In this document: piece after piece, positions 1 through 8,617 of the stretch
How the letters are laid out: each line of letters starts with the position of its first letter
Numbering within the stretch: position 1 is the stretch's first letter
From: Streptoalloteichus tenebrarius
Lineage (GTDB): Bacteria; Actinomycetota; Actinomycetes; Mycobacteriales; Pseudonocardiaceae
NCBI RefSeq assembly: GCF_024171885.1
Contig: NZ_JAMTCP010000014.1
Location: forward strand, 60,550-124,549
DNA length: 64,000 bases
Direction: 5' to 3'
Program-made: the position numbers and the translations under genes
The notes under the pieces: generated by a model
Database searches by the model: none
The model's input: only the letters and a program-made list of their open reading frames with translations
What the model was told of the DNA's origin: nothing

Positions 1-2238
1 ACCGCGCCTCGCGCGCCGGCCCCGTCGACCCACACCTCGCCGTGGCCCGCGCCGCCGCCCCGGGCGTCGACCGCGCGGAGCGGCGCGACCAGCGGCCGCT
101 GGCCCGGCGCGGGCGGGGACCTGGTGTCCCTGCCGGCGCTCGACCTCCCCGACCCGACCGACCAGCTCGACCTGGACCCCGAGGTCCGTGAGGACCGGCG
201 GTTCTGCGGCAACGCCGCCTGCCGGGCCGAGGTGGGCAGGAGCTACGCCGGTCAGCCCGGTCTGACCGAGGGGTTCTGCCCCCGGTGCGGCACCCGGTTC
301 TCCTTCTCCCCCAAGCTGCGCCCCGGCGACCTGGTGGCGGGGCAGTACGAGGTGCTGGGCTGCCTGGGCCACGGCGGCCTCGGCTGGGTCTACCTCGCCA
401 GCGACCGCAACCTGGACGGGCACCGGGTCGTCCTCAAGGGACTGGTCAACACCAGCGACGAGCAGGCGCTGGAGCTGGCGGTGACGGAACGCCGGTTCCT
501 CACCGAGCTGGACCACCCGAACATCGTCCGGATCTTCAACTTCGTCAGCCACCCCGACCCGATCTCCGGGGAGTTGGGCGGCTACATCGTGATGGACCAC
601 GTCGAGGGCCTCTCGCTGCGGGAGATCAGGAGGAGGGCGGTCGGGCAGGGGCCGCCGCTGACCGAACCGCTGACCGTCGAGCACGTCGTGGCCTACGGCC
701 TCCAGATCCTGGCCGCGGTGGAGTACCTGCACGGGCGGGGCCTGCTGTACTGCGACATGAAGCCGGACAACGTGATCCAGGGCGCCGGCCGGCTCAAGGT
801 CATCGATCTCGGCGGGGTGCGGCGGATCGAGGACCGGTCCAGCCCGGTGGTGGGCACCCCGGGGTTCCAGGTGTCCCGCGAGGAGATCGAGAGCCACGGC
901 CTGACCGTGCGCTCGGACCTGCACGCGGTGGGCAGGACGCTGGCGGTGATGCTCGACGCCGTCGACGAGGCCGCTCCCGGCGCGGATGGGCCGGTCGCCT
1001 TCGGCGTCGGCTCGCTGCGCCGGGTGATCGCGCGGGCGAGCGACCCCGAGCACGACCGGCGGTTCGCGTCGGCGGCCGAGATGGCGGACCAGCTCCGCGG
1101 TGTGCTCCGGGAGATCCTCTCGCTGCGGGACGGGCGGCCCCGCCCGGAGCGCTCGTCGGTGTTCGCCCCGTCCGCGACCCTGCTGGACGCCGGGCTCGGC
1201 GCGGTCCCCCCGCTGGAGCACTGGACGACCAAGGCCGCGCTGCCCCCGGACCGGCGCACCCTGTTGGCTGACGGCCGTCCCCCGGCGCACGCCGTTCCCT
1301 CGGGACTGCCCACGCCCGTCCCTGACGCGGACGACCCGGAGGCCGGCCGTCTGGCCTCCGTGGACGCGGCCGACCCGCGCCGGCTGCTCGCCAAGCTCAC
1401 GGCCACCGCCCCGGCCCGGCCCACCGGCTCGGCGTCCGTGGAGGTCCCCCTGGTGCGGTGTCGCGCGCACCTGGACCTGGGCGAGCTGGACGAGGCGGCG
1501 GAGTGCCTGTCAGCCGCGCGGCGGGCGCTGGGCCGCGCCGCCGAGCACGACTGGCGGATCTCCTGGCACACGGGGCTGGTCTCACTCGCGCGGGACCGGG
1601 TGGACGTCGCGGAGTCCGCGTTCACCCGGGTCCTCGCGGCGTTACCGGCCGAGGACGCGCCCAAGCTGGCGCTGGGGTACTGCGCCGAGGCGCTGGGGCG
1701 GCCGGACGCGGCCGAGCCCTACTACGAGGCGGTGTGGCGCAGGGACCCGGCGCAGGCCAGCGCCGCCTTCGGCCTGGCGAGGATCAGCCTGGCCCGGGGT
1801 GACCGGGCGGGGGCCGTGCGGGTCCTCGACGGGGTGCCCGAGGCCTCCCGCCACGCCGACGCGGCGCGGATCGCCGGGGTCCGGGTGCTCGCGGGCCGAC
1901 TCGGCGCGCCGGGGGCGGGGCGGACGGAGTTGCCGGGCGTCGACGACTTCGCCGAGGCGGGGAGACGGCTCGACGAGCTGTACCTCGACGACGGCGAGAG
2001 CGACGGGGACTCGCGGGGGCGGCTGGCCACGGCCCTGTTGGAGGTCGCCCTGGCATGGGTGCGCCGTGACGGCGACGCGCCGGGGCGGGCCGTGCTCGGG
2101 TGCCCCGCGACCGAGCGGGACCTGAGGTTCCGGCTCGAACGCCGCTTCCGGTTCCTGGCGGAGCAGGCGCACAGCGCGGCGGACCACGACGTCCTGGTCG
2201 ACCTGGCGAACGCGGTTCGTCCGGTCACCCGATGGTGA
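1..2238 (+). CDS. pknG: PknG-like serine/threonine protein kinase, 5' end outside window
   Basis: Cytoplasmic Ser/Thr kinase of the PknG type. From 5' to 3' I see a rubredoxin-like zinc site (FCGNAAC at about nt 202-222 and CPRCG at about 277-291), a glycine loop GHGGLGWVYLASD at about nt 370-408, the lysine of VVLKG, the catalytic loop YCDMKPDN (nt 748-771, aspartate and asparagine present), DLGG in place of DFG near nt 805, and a C-terminal TPR-like helical region from about nt 1430. The frame is open to base 1, and the segment before the GTG at 124 (SGRWPGAGGDLV) resembles the conserved PknG linker, so the real start lies upstream and 124 is internal. In mycobacteria PknG acts with GlnX and GlnH to sense amino acids; here it heads an operon with comparable partners. 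Family call is firm; substrates are unknown. Confidence 0.9.
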   Translation, partial: TAPRAPAPSTHTSPWPAPPPRASTARSGATSGRWPGAGGDLVSLPALDLPDPTDQLDLDPEVREDRRFCGNAACRAEVGRSYAGQPGLTEGFCPRCGTRFSFSPKLRPGDLVAGQYEVLGCLGHGGLGWVYLASDRNLDGHRVVLKGLVNTSDEQALELAVTERRFLTELDHPNIVRIFNFVSHPDPISGELGGYIVMDHVEGLSLREIRRRAVGQGPPLTEPLTVEHVVAYGLQILAAVEYLHGRGLLYCDMKPDNVIQGAGRLKVIDLGGVRRIEDRSSPVVGTPGFQVSREEIESHGLTVRSDLHAVGRTLAVMLDAVDEAAPGADGPVAFGVGSLRRVIARASDPEHDRRFASAAEMADQLRGVLREILSLRDGRPRPERSSVFAPSATLLDAGLGAVPPLEHWTTKAALPPDRRTLLADGRPPAHAVPSGLPTPVPDADDPEAGRLASVDAADPRRLLAKLTATAPARPTGSASVEVPLVRCRAHLDLGELDEAAECLSAARRALGRAAEHDWRISWHTGLVSLARDRVDVAESAFTRVLAALPAEDAPKLALGYCAEALGRPDAAEPYYEAVWRRDPAQASAAFGLARISLARGDRAGAVRVLDGVPEASRHADAARIAGVRVLAGRLGAPGAGRTELPGVDDFAEAGRRLDELYLDDGESDGDSRGRLATALLEVALAWVRRDGDAPGRAVLGCPATERDLRFRLERRFRFLAEQAHSAADHDVLVDLANAVRPVTRW

Positions 2239-2241
2239 GGG

Positions 2242-3783
2242 GTGGTGGAGGTGGGCACCGAGTGGGACTCCGGGGAGGACGCCGACGGAGGCACCGGGGA
2301 TGGCGCCGGGGATGGCGCCGCGCCGGGGGCGACCGGCTTCGCGCTGGAGGTCAGCCAGAACCGGTACCTGTCCACACGGGACGACGTGATGGACGCGGTG
2401 CTGACCGTCACCGCGCACGACCCTGTCGAGTCCACTGTGGACACCGAGGCCGCCGAGGTCGTGTTGCTGGACTGCTCCGGCTCCATGGGCACGCCGCTCA
2501 CCAAGCTCCTCGCGGCCCAGCAGGCGGCGGCCGCCGCCGTGGACACCCTCCGCGCGGGCGTGCGCTTCGCGGTCGTGCAGGGCACCCACCGCGCGGCGAT
2601 GGTCTACCCCGCCGAACCCCGGCTGGCCAGGGTGGACGACCGGACGCGGGCCGAGGCCAAGGCCGCGATCGCGCGGATGCAGCCCAGCGGCGGCACCGCG
2701 ATGGGGACCTGGCTGACGTTGGCCAACACGCTGTTCGACCAGCACCCCACCGCGATCCGGCACGCCCTGCTGCTGACCGACGGCAGGAACCAGAGCGAGA
2801 GCCGGGAGCAGCTCGACCGGGCGCTCGCCGCCTGCGAGGGCCGGTTCGTCTGCGACGCGCGGGGCATCGGCGAGCACTACGAGCCGAGGGAGCTGCTGCG
2901 GATCGTCTCCGTGCTCAGGGGGCGCGCGGCGGCCGTGCGCGCCGAGTCCGAGCTGGCCGAGGACTTCCGTCAGATGATGGCCGTCGCCATGGGCAGGACC
3001 GTCGCCGACGTCCGGCTGCGGATCCGCACCCTGCCCGGTGTGGAGGTGCGCCTGCTGAAGCAGGCTTACCCGACCGAGCTGCACCTGACCGAGCACGCCA
3101 TCACCGTGGACGACCGGACCGCGGAGTTCTCCACCGGCTCGTGGGGGCGGGAGAGCCGCGAGTACCACCTGTCCCTCACCGTGGAGCGGGAGGGCCGGCC
3201 GTGGAACGAGGACCTCCAGGTGGCGGTGGTGGACCTGGTGGTCCGGCGGCCCGGCCAGGTGGAGGGCCGGCCGTGCGGCGCGCGCTCGCCCGTGCTCGTC
3301 CACTGGACCGAGGACCTGCGCCTGTCCACGCGGATCGACCCCAGGGTCGCCCACTACCTCGGGCAGGCGGAGCTGAGCCAGGCGGTGCTGGCCGGCTACG
3401 ACGCCTACGGCGCCGGCGACCACGAGCGGGCCGGGGTCGAGTGGGGTCGGGCGGTGCGGCTGGCCACGGAGTCGGGCAACGGGGAGATTTTGGCGCGGCT
3501 CGTGCGCCTGGTCGAGGTCGTGGACGCGGGCGCGGGGCTCGTGCGGGTCAGGGCGAACCTGCGGGCCCGTGACCTGCTCGACGCCGCGGTGAGCCATGTC
3601 GTCTCCACGATGCGCCCCGACTCCGCCGCCGACCCGCCCCGGCAGGACGCGCCGTCGGGGCCGGACCGCACATGTGTCCAGTGTGGACGGATCTCGCCCG
3701 GCTCCGCGGCGCACTGCGCGGCCTGCGGGCGACGCCTCGACGACGAGGGACAGCCGGACCAGGCCGGCGTGGGGCTGCCGTGA
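2242..3783 (+). CDS. von Willebrand factor A domain protein with C-terminal zinc ribbon
   Basis: 513 aa, predicted cytoplasmic, no signal peptide. A vWA domain follows a short acidic/glycine-rich start; the MIDAS motif DCSGSMG is at residues 77-83 and the threonine loop SGGTAMGTW follows, so metal binding is probably intact. The C terminus ends in a two-knuckle zinc ribbon (CVQCG...CAACG, about residues 474-494). It begins 3 bp after the kinase stop with a GTG and overlaps the next gene by 4 bp, so it is translationally coupled. vWA proteins often act as metal-dependent adaptors; here the likely partners are the kinase and the membrane sensor (inference). Zinc-ribbon modules in both kinase and vWA protein hint at a shared docking style. 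Confidence 0.85.
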   Translation: MVEVGTEWDSGEDADGGTGDGAGDGAAPGATGFALEVSQNRYLSTRDDVMDAVLTVTAHDPVESTVDTEAAEVVLLDCSGSMGTPLTKLLAAQQAAAAAVDTLRAGVRFAVVQGTHRAAMVYPAEPRLARVDDRTRAEAKAAIARMQPSGGTAMGTWLTLANTLFDQHPTAIRHALLLTDGRNQSESREQLDRALAACEGRFVCDARGIGEHYEPRELLRIVSVLRGRAAAVRAESELAEDFRQMMAVAMGRTVADVRLRIRTLPGVEVRLLKQAYPTELHLTEHAITVDDRTAEFSTGSWGRESREYHLSLTVEREGRPWNEDLQVAVVDLVVRRPGQVEGRPCGARSPVLVHWTEDLRLSTRIDPRVAHYLGQAELSQAVLAGYDAYGAGDHERAGVEWGRAVRLATESGNGEILARLVRLVEVVDAGAGLVRVRANLRARDLLDAAVSHVVSTMRPDSAADPPRQDAPSGPDRTCVQCGRISPGSAAHCAACGRRLDDEGQPDQAGVGLP

Positions 3784-4970
3784 GCGCGACGACCCTCCGG
3801 CCCCCGGCGCCGGCCGAGACCGCGCGGAGCACCACGCGTCGGACGTTGCGGTACCTGCGCGGCGTCTTACTCGGACTCACCGTCGTCGTCGGCCTCACCT
3901 CCCTGTGGGCGTTCACCGAGACGCACCGCACCGCCGAGGCCGTCCGGTCCCGCACCGCGCCGGCGATCCTGGAGGTGTCCTCGGCACGGGCCGCGCTGGT
4001 GGCCGCCAACGAGGCCGCGATCACCAGCTTCCGCACCGGGGAGGTCCGGCTCGCCGGACCCGGGGAGCGCTACCGGAGCCAGATCGCGTTGGTCAGCCAG
4101 AGCCTGGCCCAGGTGGCGGAGGACAACGCGGCCGGCGAGTTCGGCAGCCAGACCTTGCAGTTGGTGGAGGGGCTGCTCGCGGCGTACACGGGCGCGGTCG
4201 AGCAGGCGGCGGCGCACTTCCCCCGAGACAGCGGCACCGGCGGCACGGGCGGCACCGGCAGCACCGGCGCTGAGGGCACCGCCGGTTCGACGCTCGGCAC
4301 GGCGGACCTGTGGCACGCCGCGCGCCTGCTGCACTCCGACGGCCTGCTCGCCCAGCTCGACGTTCTGCTGACCGCGCAACGCGAGGCGCTCGACGACCAG
4401 CTCGCCGCGAGTCCCGCCGGCCTGGTTCCCGCGCTGGCGTGGGCGCTTCCCGCGGTGGCCCTGTTCGTCGTGCTGGTCGTGACCCAGGTCTTCCTCCGGC
4501 GTCGCTTCCGCCGCAGGGCCAACCCCGCCCTGCTGGCGGCGACGCTGTGCCTGCTCGGGCTGGGCGCGGTCATGTCGCTCACCTTCGTGACGCAGCAGCG
4601 GCTGACCACCACGAGGGAGAGCCTGACCGTGGTGCTGAGCGAGTCCCGGGACCAGGCCGCGGTGCTGGACGACCGTGGCCGGCGCGCGCTGACCGAACTG
4701 GTCCGGGGGCGGTGCCGGGCGACGGAGAACGGGTGCGGCGAGACGATGGCCAGGGTCGAGGCGGGGCTCGGGCGGGTCAACGCCGGCCCCGACCAGCCCG
4801 ACGACCGGAAGCTCGCCGAGGGCGCGCGCCACGTCCACGACCAGGCGGGCGCCGCGACGGAGTACGGGGACTGGGTGTTCCTGGCCCCGCTGACGGCACT
4901 GCTCATCGCGGCGCTGGTGGTGCTCGGCCTCCAGCCCCGCCTCGACGAGTACAGGTACCGGTGGCGATGA
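3780..4970 (+). CDS. GlnX-like four-helix membrane sensor protein
   Basis: 396 aa. The GTG at 3780 overlaps the vWA stop (GTGA); the open frame extends upstream to 3672 but that part overlaps the vWA gene. One transmembrane segment lies near residues 28-46 (VLLGLTVVVGLTSLWAF), followed by a helical extracytoplasmic region of about 170 residues with a Gly/Thr linker (TGGTGGTGSTG), then two closely spaced helices, a second helical loop of about 100 residues and a last helix before a short cytoplasmic tail. This topology matches the mycobacterial GlnX sensor, which relays ligand binding by GlnH to PknG. Sequence identity could not be measured, so GlnX-like is based on topology and gene context. 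Confidence 0.65.
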   Translation: MSATTLRPPAPAETARSTTRRTLRYLRGVLLGLTVVVGLTSLWAFTETHRTAEAVRSRTAPAILEVSSARAALVAANEAAITSFRTGEVRLAGPGERYRSQIALVSQSLAQVAEDNAAGEFGSQTLQLVEGLLAAYTGAVEQAAAHFPRDSGTGGTGGTGSTGAEGTAGSTLGTADLWHAARLLHSDGLLAQLDVLLTAQREALDDQLAASPAGLVPALAWALPAVALFVVLVVTQVFLRRRFRRRANPALLAATLCLLGLGAVMSLTFVTQQRLTTTRESLTVVLSESRDQAAVLDDRGRRALTELVRGRCRATENGCGETMARVEAGLGRVNAGPDQPDDRKLAEGARHVHDQAGAATEYGDWVFLAPLTALLIAALVVLGLQPRLDEYRYRWR

Positions 4971-6313
4971 GAAGACGTCGACGGGGCCGGGCCCGGCCCC
5001 TGCTCCTCCTGGTCGTCGTGGCCCTCGCCGCGGCGCTCTGCGGATGCGCGGGCACGACCACCGGGGGCGCGGTGTCGGTGTTGGCCTCGTGGAGTGGCGC
5101 GGAGGAACAGCAGTTCCGCGCGGTGCTCGACGCGTTCACCAGGGAGACCGGCATCAAGGTGCACTACCAGGGCACCCGGGCGCTCAGCCAGGTGCTGCAC
5201 ACGGAGGTGCAGAAGGGGACCCCGCCCGACGTGGCGGTGTTGCCCAGCCCCGGCGAGCTGGCGCTCTACGCGCGACGCGGCGACCTGCGCCCGCTGGACG
5301 ACGTCCTCGACCCCGCGCAGGAGCGCACGTACAGCCGGCAGTGGCGCAAGCTGGAACGGGCGGGAACCGAGAATCGGTACGGGGTGGCCGTCAAGGCCGA
5401 CGTGAAGAGCCTCGTGTGGTTCAGCCCCCGCCACCTCCGGATGGCCAGGGCCCCCGGGACGTGGGACGAGTTGCTCGCGCTGGGCCGACAGGCGCCCGCC
5501 GGGGTCGCCCCCTGGTGCATGGGCATGGGCGCGCCGCCCACCTCGGGGTGGCCGGGCACGGACTGGATCGAGGACATCCTCCTGCACCAGTCCGGTGTGG
5601 ACGCCTACCAGCGGTGGGTGGACGGCAGGCTCGCCTGGTCCTCGCCGGAGGTGCGGCGGGCGTGGGCGGCGTGGGCGGCCGTGACCGCGCCCGGTTCGGT
5701 GCGCGGCGGCGCGGGTTCGGCGCTGCTGACCGACTTCGGCGACGCCGGCCGGCCGATGCTCGCCGAGCGGCCGGGGTGCCTGCTGGACCACCAGGCGTCG
5801 TTCGTCATGGCGGTCTACCAGGGCTATGACGAGGTGGGCGGCCGGCAGCCGACCCCTGGCGAGGACTTCGACTTCGTCCCGTTCCCCGACTCGCGGGGCC
5901 CTGAGGCGTCCGCGTCGCGGGTCTGGGAGGTCTCGGCGGACCTGGCGGGGATGTTCAACGACACCCCCGAGGCGCGTCGCCTGGTCCGGTTCCTGGCCTC
6001 GACCAGGGGTCAGGAGATCTGGCCGGGCATCGAGGGCGCGAGCGCGTTCTCGGTGAACCGGGAGGTCGACCACCGGGTGTACCGGGACGACGTGCGGCGG
6101 CGCGTCGCGGAGGTGCTGACCGGCGAGGACACCCTCTGTTTCGACGCCTCCGACCTCATGCCCGCGGCGATGCGCAACGCGTTCTACCGCGCGGTGTTGG
6201 AGTTCCTCGCCGATCCGGGCCGGCTGGACGCCCTCCTGGCCGACCTGGACAGGGTGAAGCAGGGCGTGGCGTCCGGGGAGTGGCTGGGCTTCTCCTGCGC
6301 GAAGGCGGAATGA
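4967..6313 (+). CDS. Extracellular solute-binding lipoprotein, family 1
   Basis: 448 aa. The ATG at 4967 overlaps the previous stop (ATGA). An Arg-rich n-region and a hydrophobic stretch lead to lipobox LCGC, so the mature protein should be lipid-anchored outside the membrane. The body has the family 1 periplasmic-binding fold: VLASWSGAEEQQFRAVLDAF near the start, GTPPDVAVLPSPGEL, and WEVSADLAGMF further on. No ABC permease or ATPase gene is adjacent, which is unusual for a transporter component and, together with the kinase, vWA and GlnX-like neighbours, suggests a sensory role analogous to GlnH, although GlnH belongs to a different binding-protein family. Ligand cannot be deduced. Confidence 0.8.
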   Translation: MRRRRRGRARPLLLLVVVALAAALCGCAGTTTGGAVSVLASWSGAEEQQFRAVLDAFTRETGIKVHYQGTRALSQVLHTEVQKGTPPDVAVLPSPGELALYARRGDLRPLDDVLDPAQERTYSRQWRKLERAGTENRYGVAVKADVKSLVWFSPRHLRMARAPGTWDELLALGRQAPAGVAPWCMGMGAPPTSGWPGTDWIEDILLHQSGVDAYQRWVDGRLAWSSPEVRRAWAAWAAVTAPGSVRGGAGSALLTDFGDAGRPMLAERPGCLLDHQASFVMAVYQGYDEVGGRQPTPGEDFDFVPFPDSRGPEASASRVWEVSADLAGMFNDTPEARRLVRFLASTRGQEIWPGIEGASAFSVNREVDHRVYRDDVRRRVAEVLTGEDTLCFDASDLMPAAMRNAFYRAVLEFLADPGRLDALLADLDRVKQGVASGEWLGFSCAKAE

Positions 6314-6373
6314 GGCGACGGCGGAACGAGGTGCGCCGGCGCGGGGGCGTCGGTGCGCGAGAGGTGGTGCGGC

Positions 6374-6793
6374 GTGACGGAGTTGGTGCGCTTCCCGCTG
6401 GAGAACGGGGGCGTGGTGACGATCGAGGTGGACGAGGAACCCAGGGTGGCCAGGGCGTCCCGCCAGGGCGAGGTGCTGCGGGAGGCCAAGGTCTACTTCG
6501 AGCGGGCGCTGGGCGAGGTGCGGAACGCGGCGGCCGCCGCGCTGGGCCAGTTCCAGCGGATGGCGCGGCGACCGGACGAGGTGGAGATCAAGTTCTCGGT
6601 GAAGATGGACGCCAAGATCGGGGCGGTCATCGCCAACACCGGGGCGCAGGGCCAGTTCGAGGTCAAGCTGAAGTGGCAACGTCCGGCCGACGACCGCCGG
6701 CCCGTGCAGGAAGAGACCAACGACGGCGACGGCTCACCGGCGCCCTGCGGTGAGCCGTCAACGGGTGGCACGGACGGACAGACCTCCACCTAG
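6374..6793 (+). CDS. Trypco1 / CU044_2847 family protein
   Basis: 139 aa, soluble. The start was placed at the GTG that gives MTELVRFPLENGG because this is where family similarity begins; an in-frame GTG lies 21 bp upstream. The small alpha/beta domain has the family's hallmark pattern: an acidic beta segment (VVTIEVDEEP), a helix with ASRQGEV...ALGEVRNAAAAAL, and a C-terminal strand pair around IKFSVKMDAKIGAVIANTG and FEVKLKWQ. This domain is known as trypsin-co-occurring domain 1, often encoded near proteases and NTPases of conflict or signalling systems. Here it closes the kinase operon, 60 bp after the lipoprotein gene. Function is unknown; a role as an adaptor for the cassette is inference. 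Confidence 0.75.
   Translation: MTELVRFPLENGGVVTIEVDEEPRVARASRQGEVLREAKVYFERALGEVRNAAAAALGQFQRMARRPDEVEIKFSVKMDAKIGAVIANTGAQGQFEVKLKWQRPADDRRPVQEETNDGDGSPAPCGEPSTGGTDGQTST
6728..6759 (+). terminator. 12-bp hairpin in the 3' end of the Trypco1 gene
   Basis: A perfect 12-bp stem (GACGGCTCACCG paired with CGGTGAGCCGTC, 8-nt loop) lies inside the coding end of the Trypco1 gene. A smaller 6-bp stem follows at 6803-6822, in the gap before the convergent hydrolase gene. Together they probably end the kinase operon. No U-run is present, as is usual in actinomycetes. Confidence 0.4.
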
Positions 6794-6834
6794 CCCGAGG
6801 ATTCCTCTCCGTTTGAAGAGGACGAACCGCGCGC

Positions 6835-7728
6835 CTAGTGCTCGTGCTCGGGCGCCTGGCGCGCCGGCGTCTCCACGCGGTCGAGGAAGGCCGGCACGCG
6901 GGAGTTGATCACGTCGGCCGGGAGGAGGTGCCGGCTCCCCGGCACGATGTCCGCCTCGACCGAGGGAATCAGGGCCCGGGCGCGGTCCAGCGCCCGGCGC
7001 GCGTCGTGCGGCATGCTGTGCTCGCCGAGCAGCACGAGTGCGGGCACGGCGATCGAGCGCAGTTCGTCGTCGGTGAGGTACTGCGGCATCACCAGGCGGA
7101 TGCGGTACCCGTACAGGCTCGCGATGGTGAGGTCCACCGATGGTGCGTCCCTCCTCTCCCCCGTCAGCTCGGACAGGAACCACCGCCGTGCCGCGTCGCT
7201 CCCGGCGAGGCTCATCACCACGCCGCCGAGCACGAACCTGGCGCGGAGCCCGGCCAGGGCGCGGGCCGGGTCGAGCACGGCGAGGCTGGCGACGCGCTCG
7301 GGGCGGCGCACCGCCTGGTTGAGCGCGATCCAGCCGCCGTAGGAGGCCCCGACGAGGTGGGCGTGGGCCACGCCCAGCCCGGCGAGGACCTCGTCCAACC
7401 ACAGCGCCATGTCCTCGGGCCGGCGCAGGGGCGCGGTCTGCGTGCTGGGTCCGGCCTCCCCCACCGTGCTGACGGCGAACACCGGACGTCGTGCGGCGAG
7501 GGCCGCGACGTTCTCCACCCACATCGCCGGGGTCGCGCCCTGGCCGTGCAGCAGCACGACGGGCGTTCCGCCTTCCTGGCCGGAGCGGACGACGCGGGTC
7601 CTGCCGAAGCTCGTCGCGACGTCCAGGTCGGTCCGGTCGACCGGCCACGCCGCCATCATCCTGTCGTAGGCCGCCCGGAACCGCGCGGCGGCCGCGGCGG
7701 TGGTGAAGCCCCCAACTTCGTTCCCCAT
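6835..7728 (-). CDS. Alpha/beta hydrolase
   Basis: 297 aa, soluble single-domain alpha/beta hydrolase. Visible elements: oxyanion-hole motif LLHGQG, nucleophile elbow GASYGGW (serine), and a late GSRHLLP that should hold the catalytic histidine; an aspartate/glutamate follows VLLGEHSM. The length is standard for the family. Start ATG at 7728 gives MGNEVGGF. It is convergent to the kinase operon and monocistronic. The substrate is not predictable; close relatives are annotated as hydrolases of carboxylic esters or carbon-carbon bonds. Confidence 0.85.
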   Translation of the reverse strand: MGNEVGGFTTAAAAARFRAAYDRMMAAWPVDRTDLDVATSFGRTRVVRSGQEGGTPVVLLHGQGATPAMWVENVAALAARRPVFAVSTVGEAGPSTQTAPLRRPEDMALWLDEVLAGLGVAHAHLVGASYGGWIALNQAVRRPERVASLAVLDPARALAGLRARFVLGGVVMSLAGSDAARRWFLSELTGERRDAPSVDLTIASLYGYRIRLVMPQYLTDDELRSIAVPALVLLGEHSMPHDARRALDRARALIPSVEADIVPGSRHLLPADVINSRVPAFLDRVETPARQAPEHEH

Positions 7729-8159
7729 GCCCCTTTCCTAGTCCGCGAGGACGGGTGAGGACAGGATCATCGGGACAAGGTGACCAACGGAACAACCGGC
7801 GCGGACGGGGAGCCAGTCTCCTTTGTGTCCACTATGGACGTTCTTGTGTGGCCACCTGACCTCGCTTGGCCTACCCGGTTGACTCGATCTGTTGGAACAA
7901 CCTGTGTTCGACGCCCTTGTCCAACCCCGCCCCCCGACCTGGTTGCCCCACTGTTCGTCCGGCTGGGTGCCCGGCTGGTTGTCCTCCTCGGCCCACGGGC
8001 GGTATGGCGGGGCGCGGGTGGCGGGCTGACGCGTCGCGGCCGGGATCTCGAAGGAGGTATGGGGTTCCTCGGGGAGAGCGGCGTCGACGTACGGCGAACC
8101 CTCCAGTGGACCACGGACGACGGCTATTCCTGTCTGGTCTCACCCTTCTGAGGCCCGAG

Positions 8160-8459
8160 TTATCCACATCCCCCGGAGTTGTCCACAGCCGGCGGTGTTC
8201 AGGTTCTCGCGCGGGGTTCGGGCCGATAGGCTGGAGCGGGGCTCGCCCCCCAGGGCGGGTGGGGGCTATCCACTGGGGGAGGACGGCGAGCCGGGTTCCG
8301 GTGAGTGTTTTCTGGGTCCTGTCAACCCTTTCGCCCTGTTGGGGGACAGGGTTGTCCACAGGGCCCTGAGTTGTCCACAGGAGACTGGCGCGGCCCTGTG
8401 TCGAGGGGTGTGCGGCGGTAGGCTGGAGCGGGGCTCGCCCCCCAGGGCGGGTGGGGGCT
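8160..8459 (+). repeat. Duplicated 192-bp module with paired DnaA boxes and a 41-bp repeat
   Basis: Two copies of the same arrangement lie 192 bp apart. Copy 1: TTATCCACA at 8160-8168, TTGTCCACA at 8179-8187, then a 41-bp block at 8227-8267. Copy 2: TTGTCCACA at 8352-8360 and 8371-8379, then the identical 41-bp block at 8419-8459. The 19-bp box spacing and the 39-bp gap to the block are kept, although the gap sequence has diverged. The block begins with TAGGCT, a good -10 hexamer, and contains GC-rich self-complementary sequence. The nonamers match the actinobacterial DnaA box. There is no dnaA or dnaN here, so this is not the usual oriC; a DnaA-controlled promoter or titration site is possible. 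Confidence 0.7.
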
Positions 8460-8546
8460 GACCTCAGGGCGGGGCGTCAGGGCGTTGGTGTCAGGGCGTT
8501 GGGGACGTTGACGGCAGGACCGGGGCCGCGGCCGGCGAGAGCCGGT

Positions 8547-8597
8547 CCGGGCACGAGGCGGCCCCGGGCACGAGGCGGCCCCGGGCGAGAGCCGGAG
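8547..8597. repeat. 17-bp tandem repeat downstream of the SUFU gene
   Basis: Two full copies (8547-8563, 8564-8580) and a partial third copy of CCGGGCACGAGGCGGCC. They lie just past the stop of the minus-strand SUFU-domain gene. Confidence 0.7.
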
Positions 8598-8617
8598 CGG
8601 GGCGGACCGGGGCGAGG

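Larger units (their letters stand above)
7729..8617. other. 889-bp non-coding stretch
   Basis: No convincing gene. It holds a GTCCACTATGGAC palindrome at 7827-7839 (upstream of the divergent hydrolase), the duplicated DnaA-box module at 8160-8459, and small direct repeats of GTCAGGGCGTTG near 8475-8500. A 30-codon frame at 8059-8151 has AAGGAGGT almost abutting its ATG, which is too close for good initiation. Confidence 0.6.

Noticed and set aside
7780..8151. Possible 123-aa gene, or a 30-aa gene from 8059, in the hydrolase-SUFU gap
   Set aside because: No family features, and AAGGAGGT is almost adjacent to the inner ATG, too close for normal initiation.
8160..8459. Origin of replication
   Set aside because: Only four DnaA boxes, no dnaA/dnaN, no AT-rich unwinding region; better described as a duplicated DnaA-box module.
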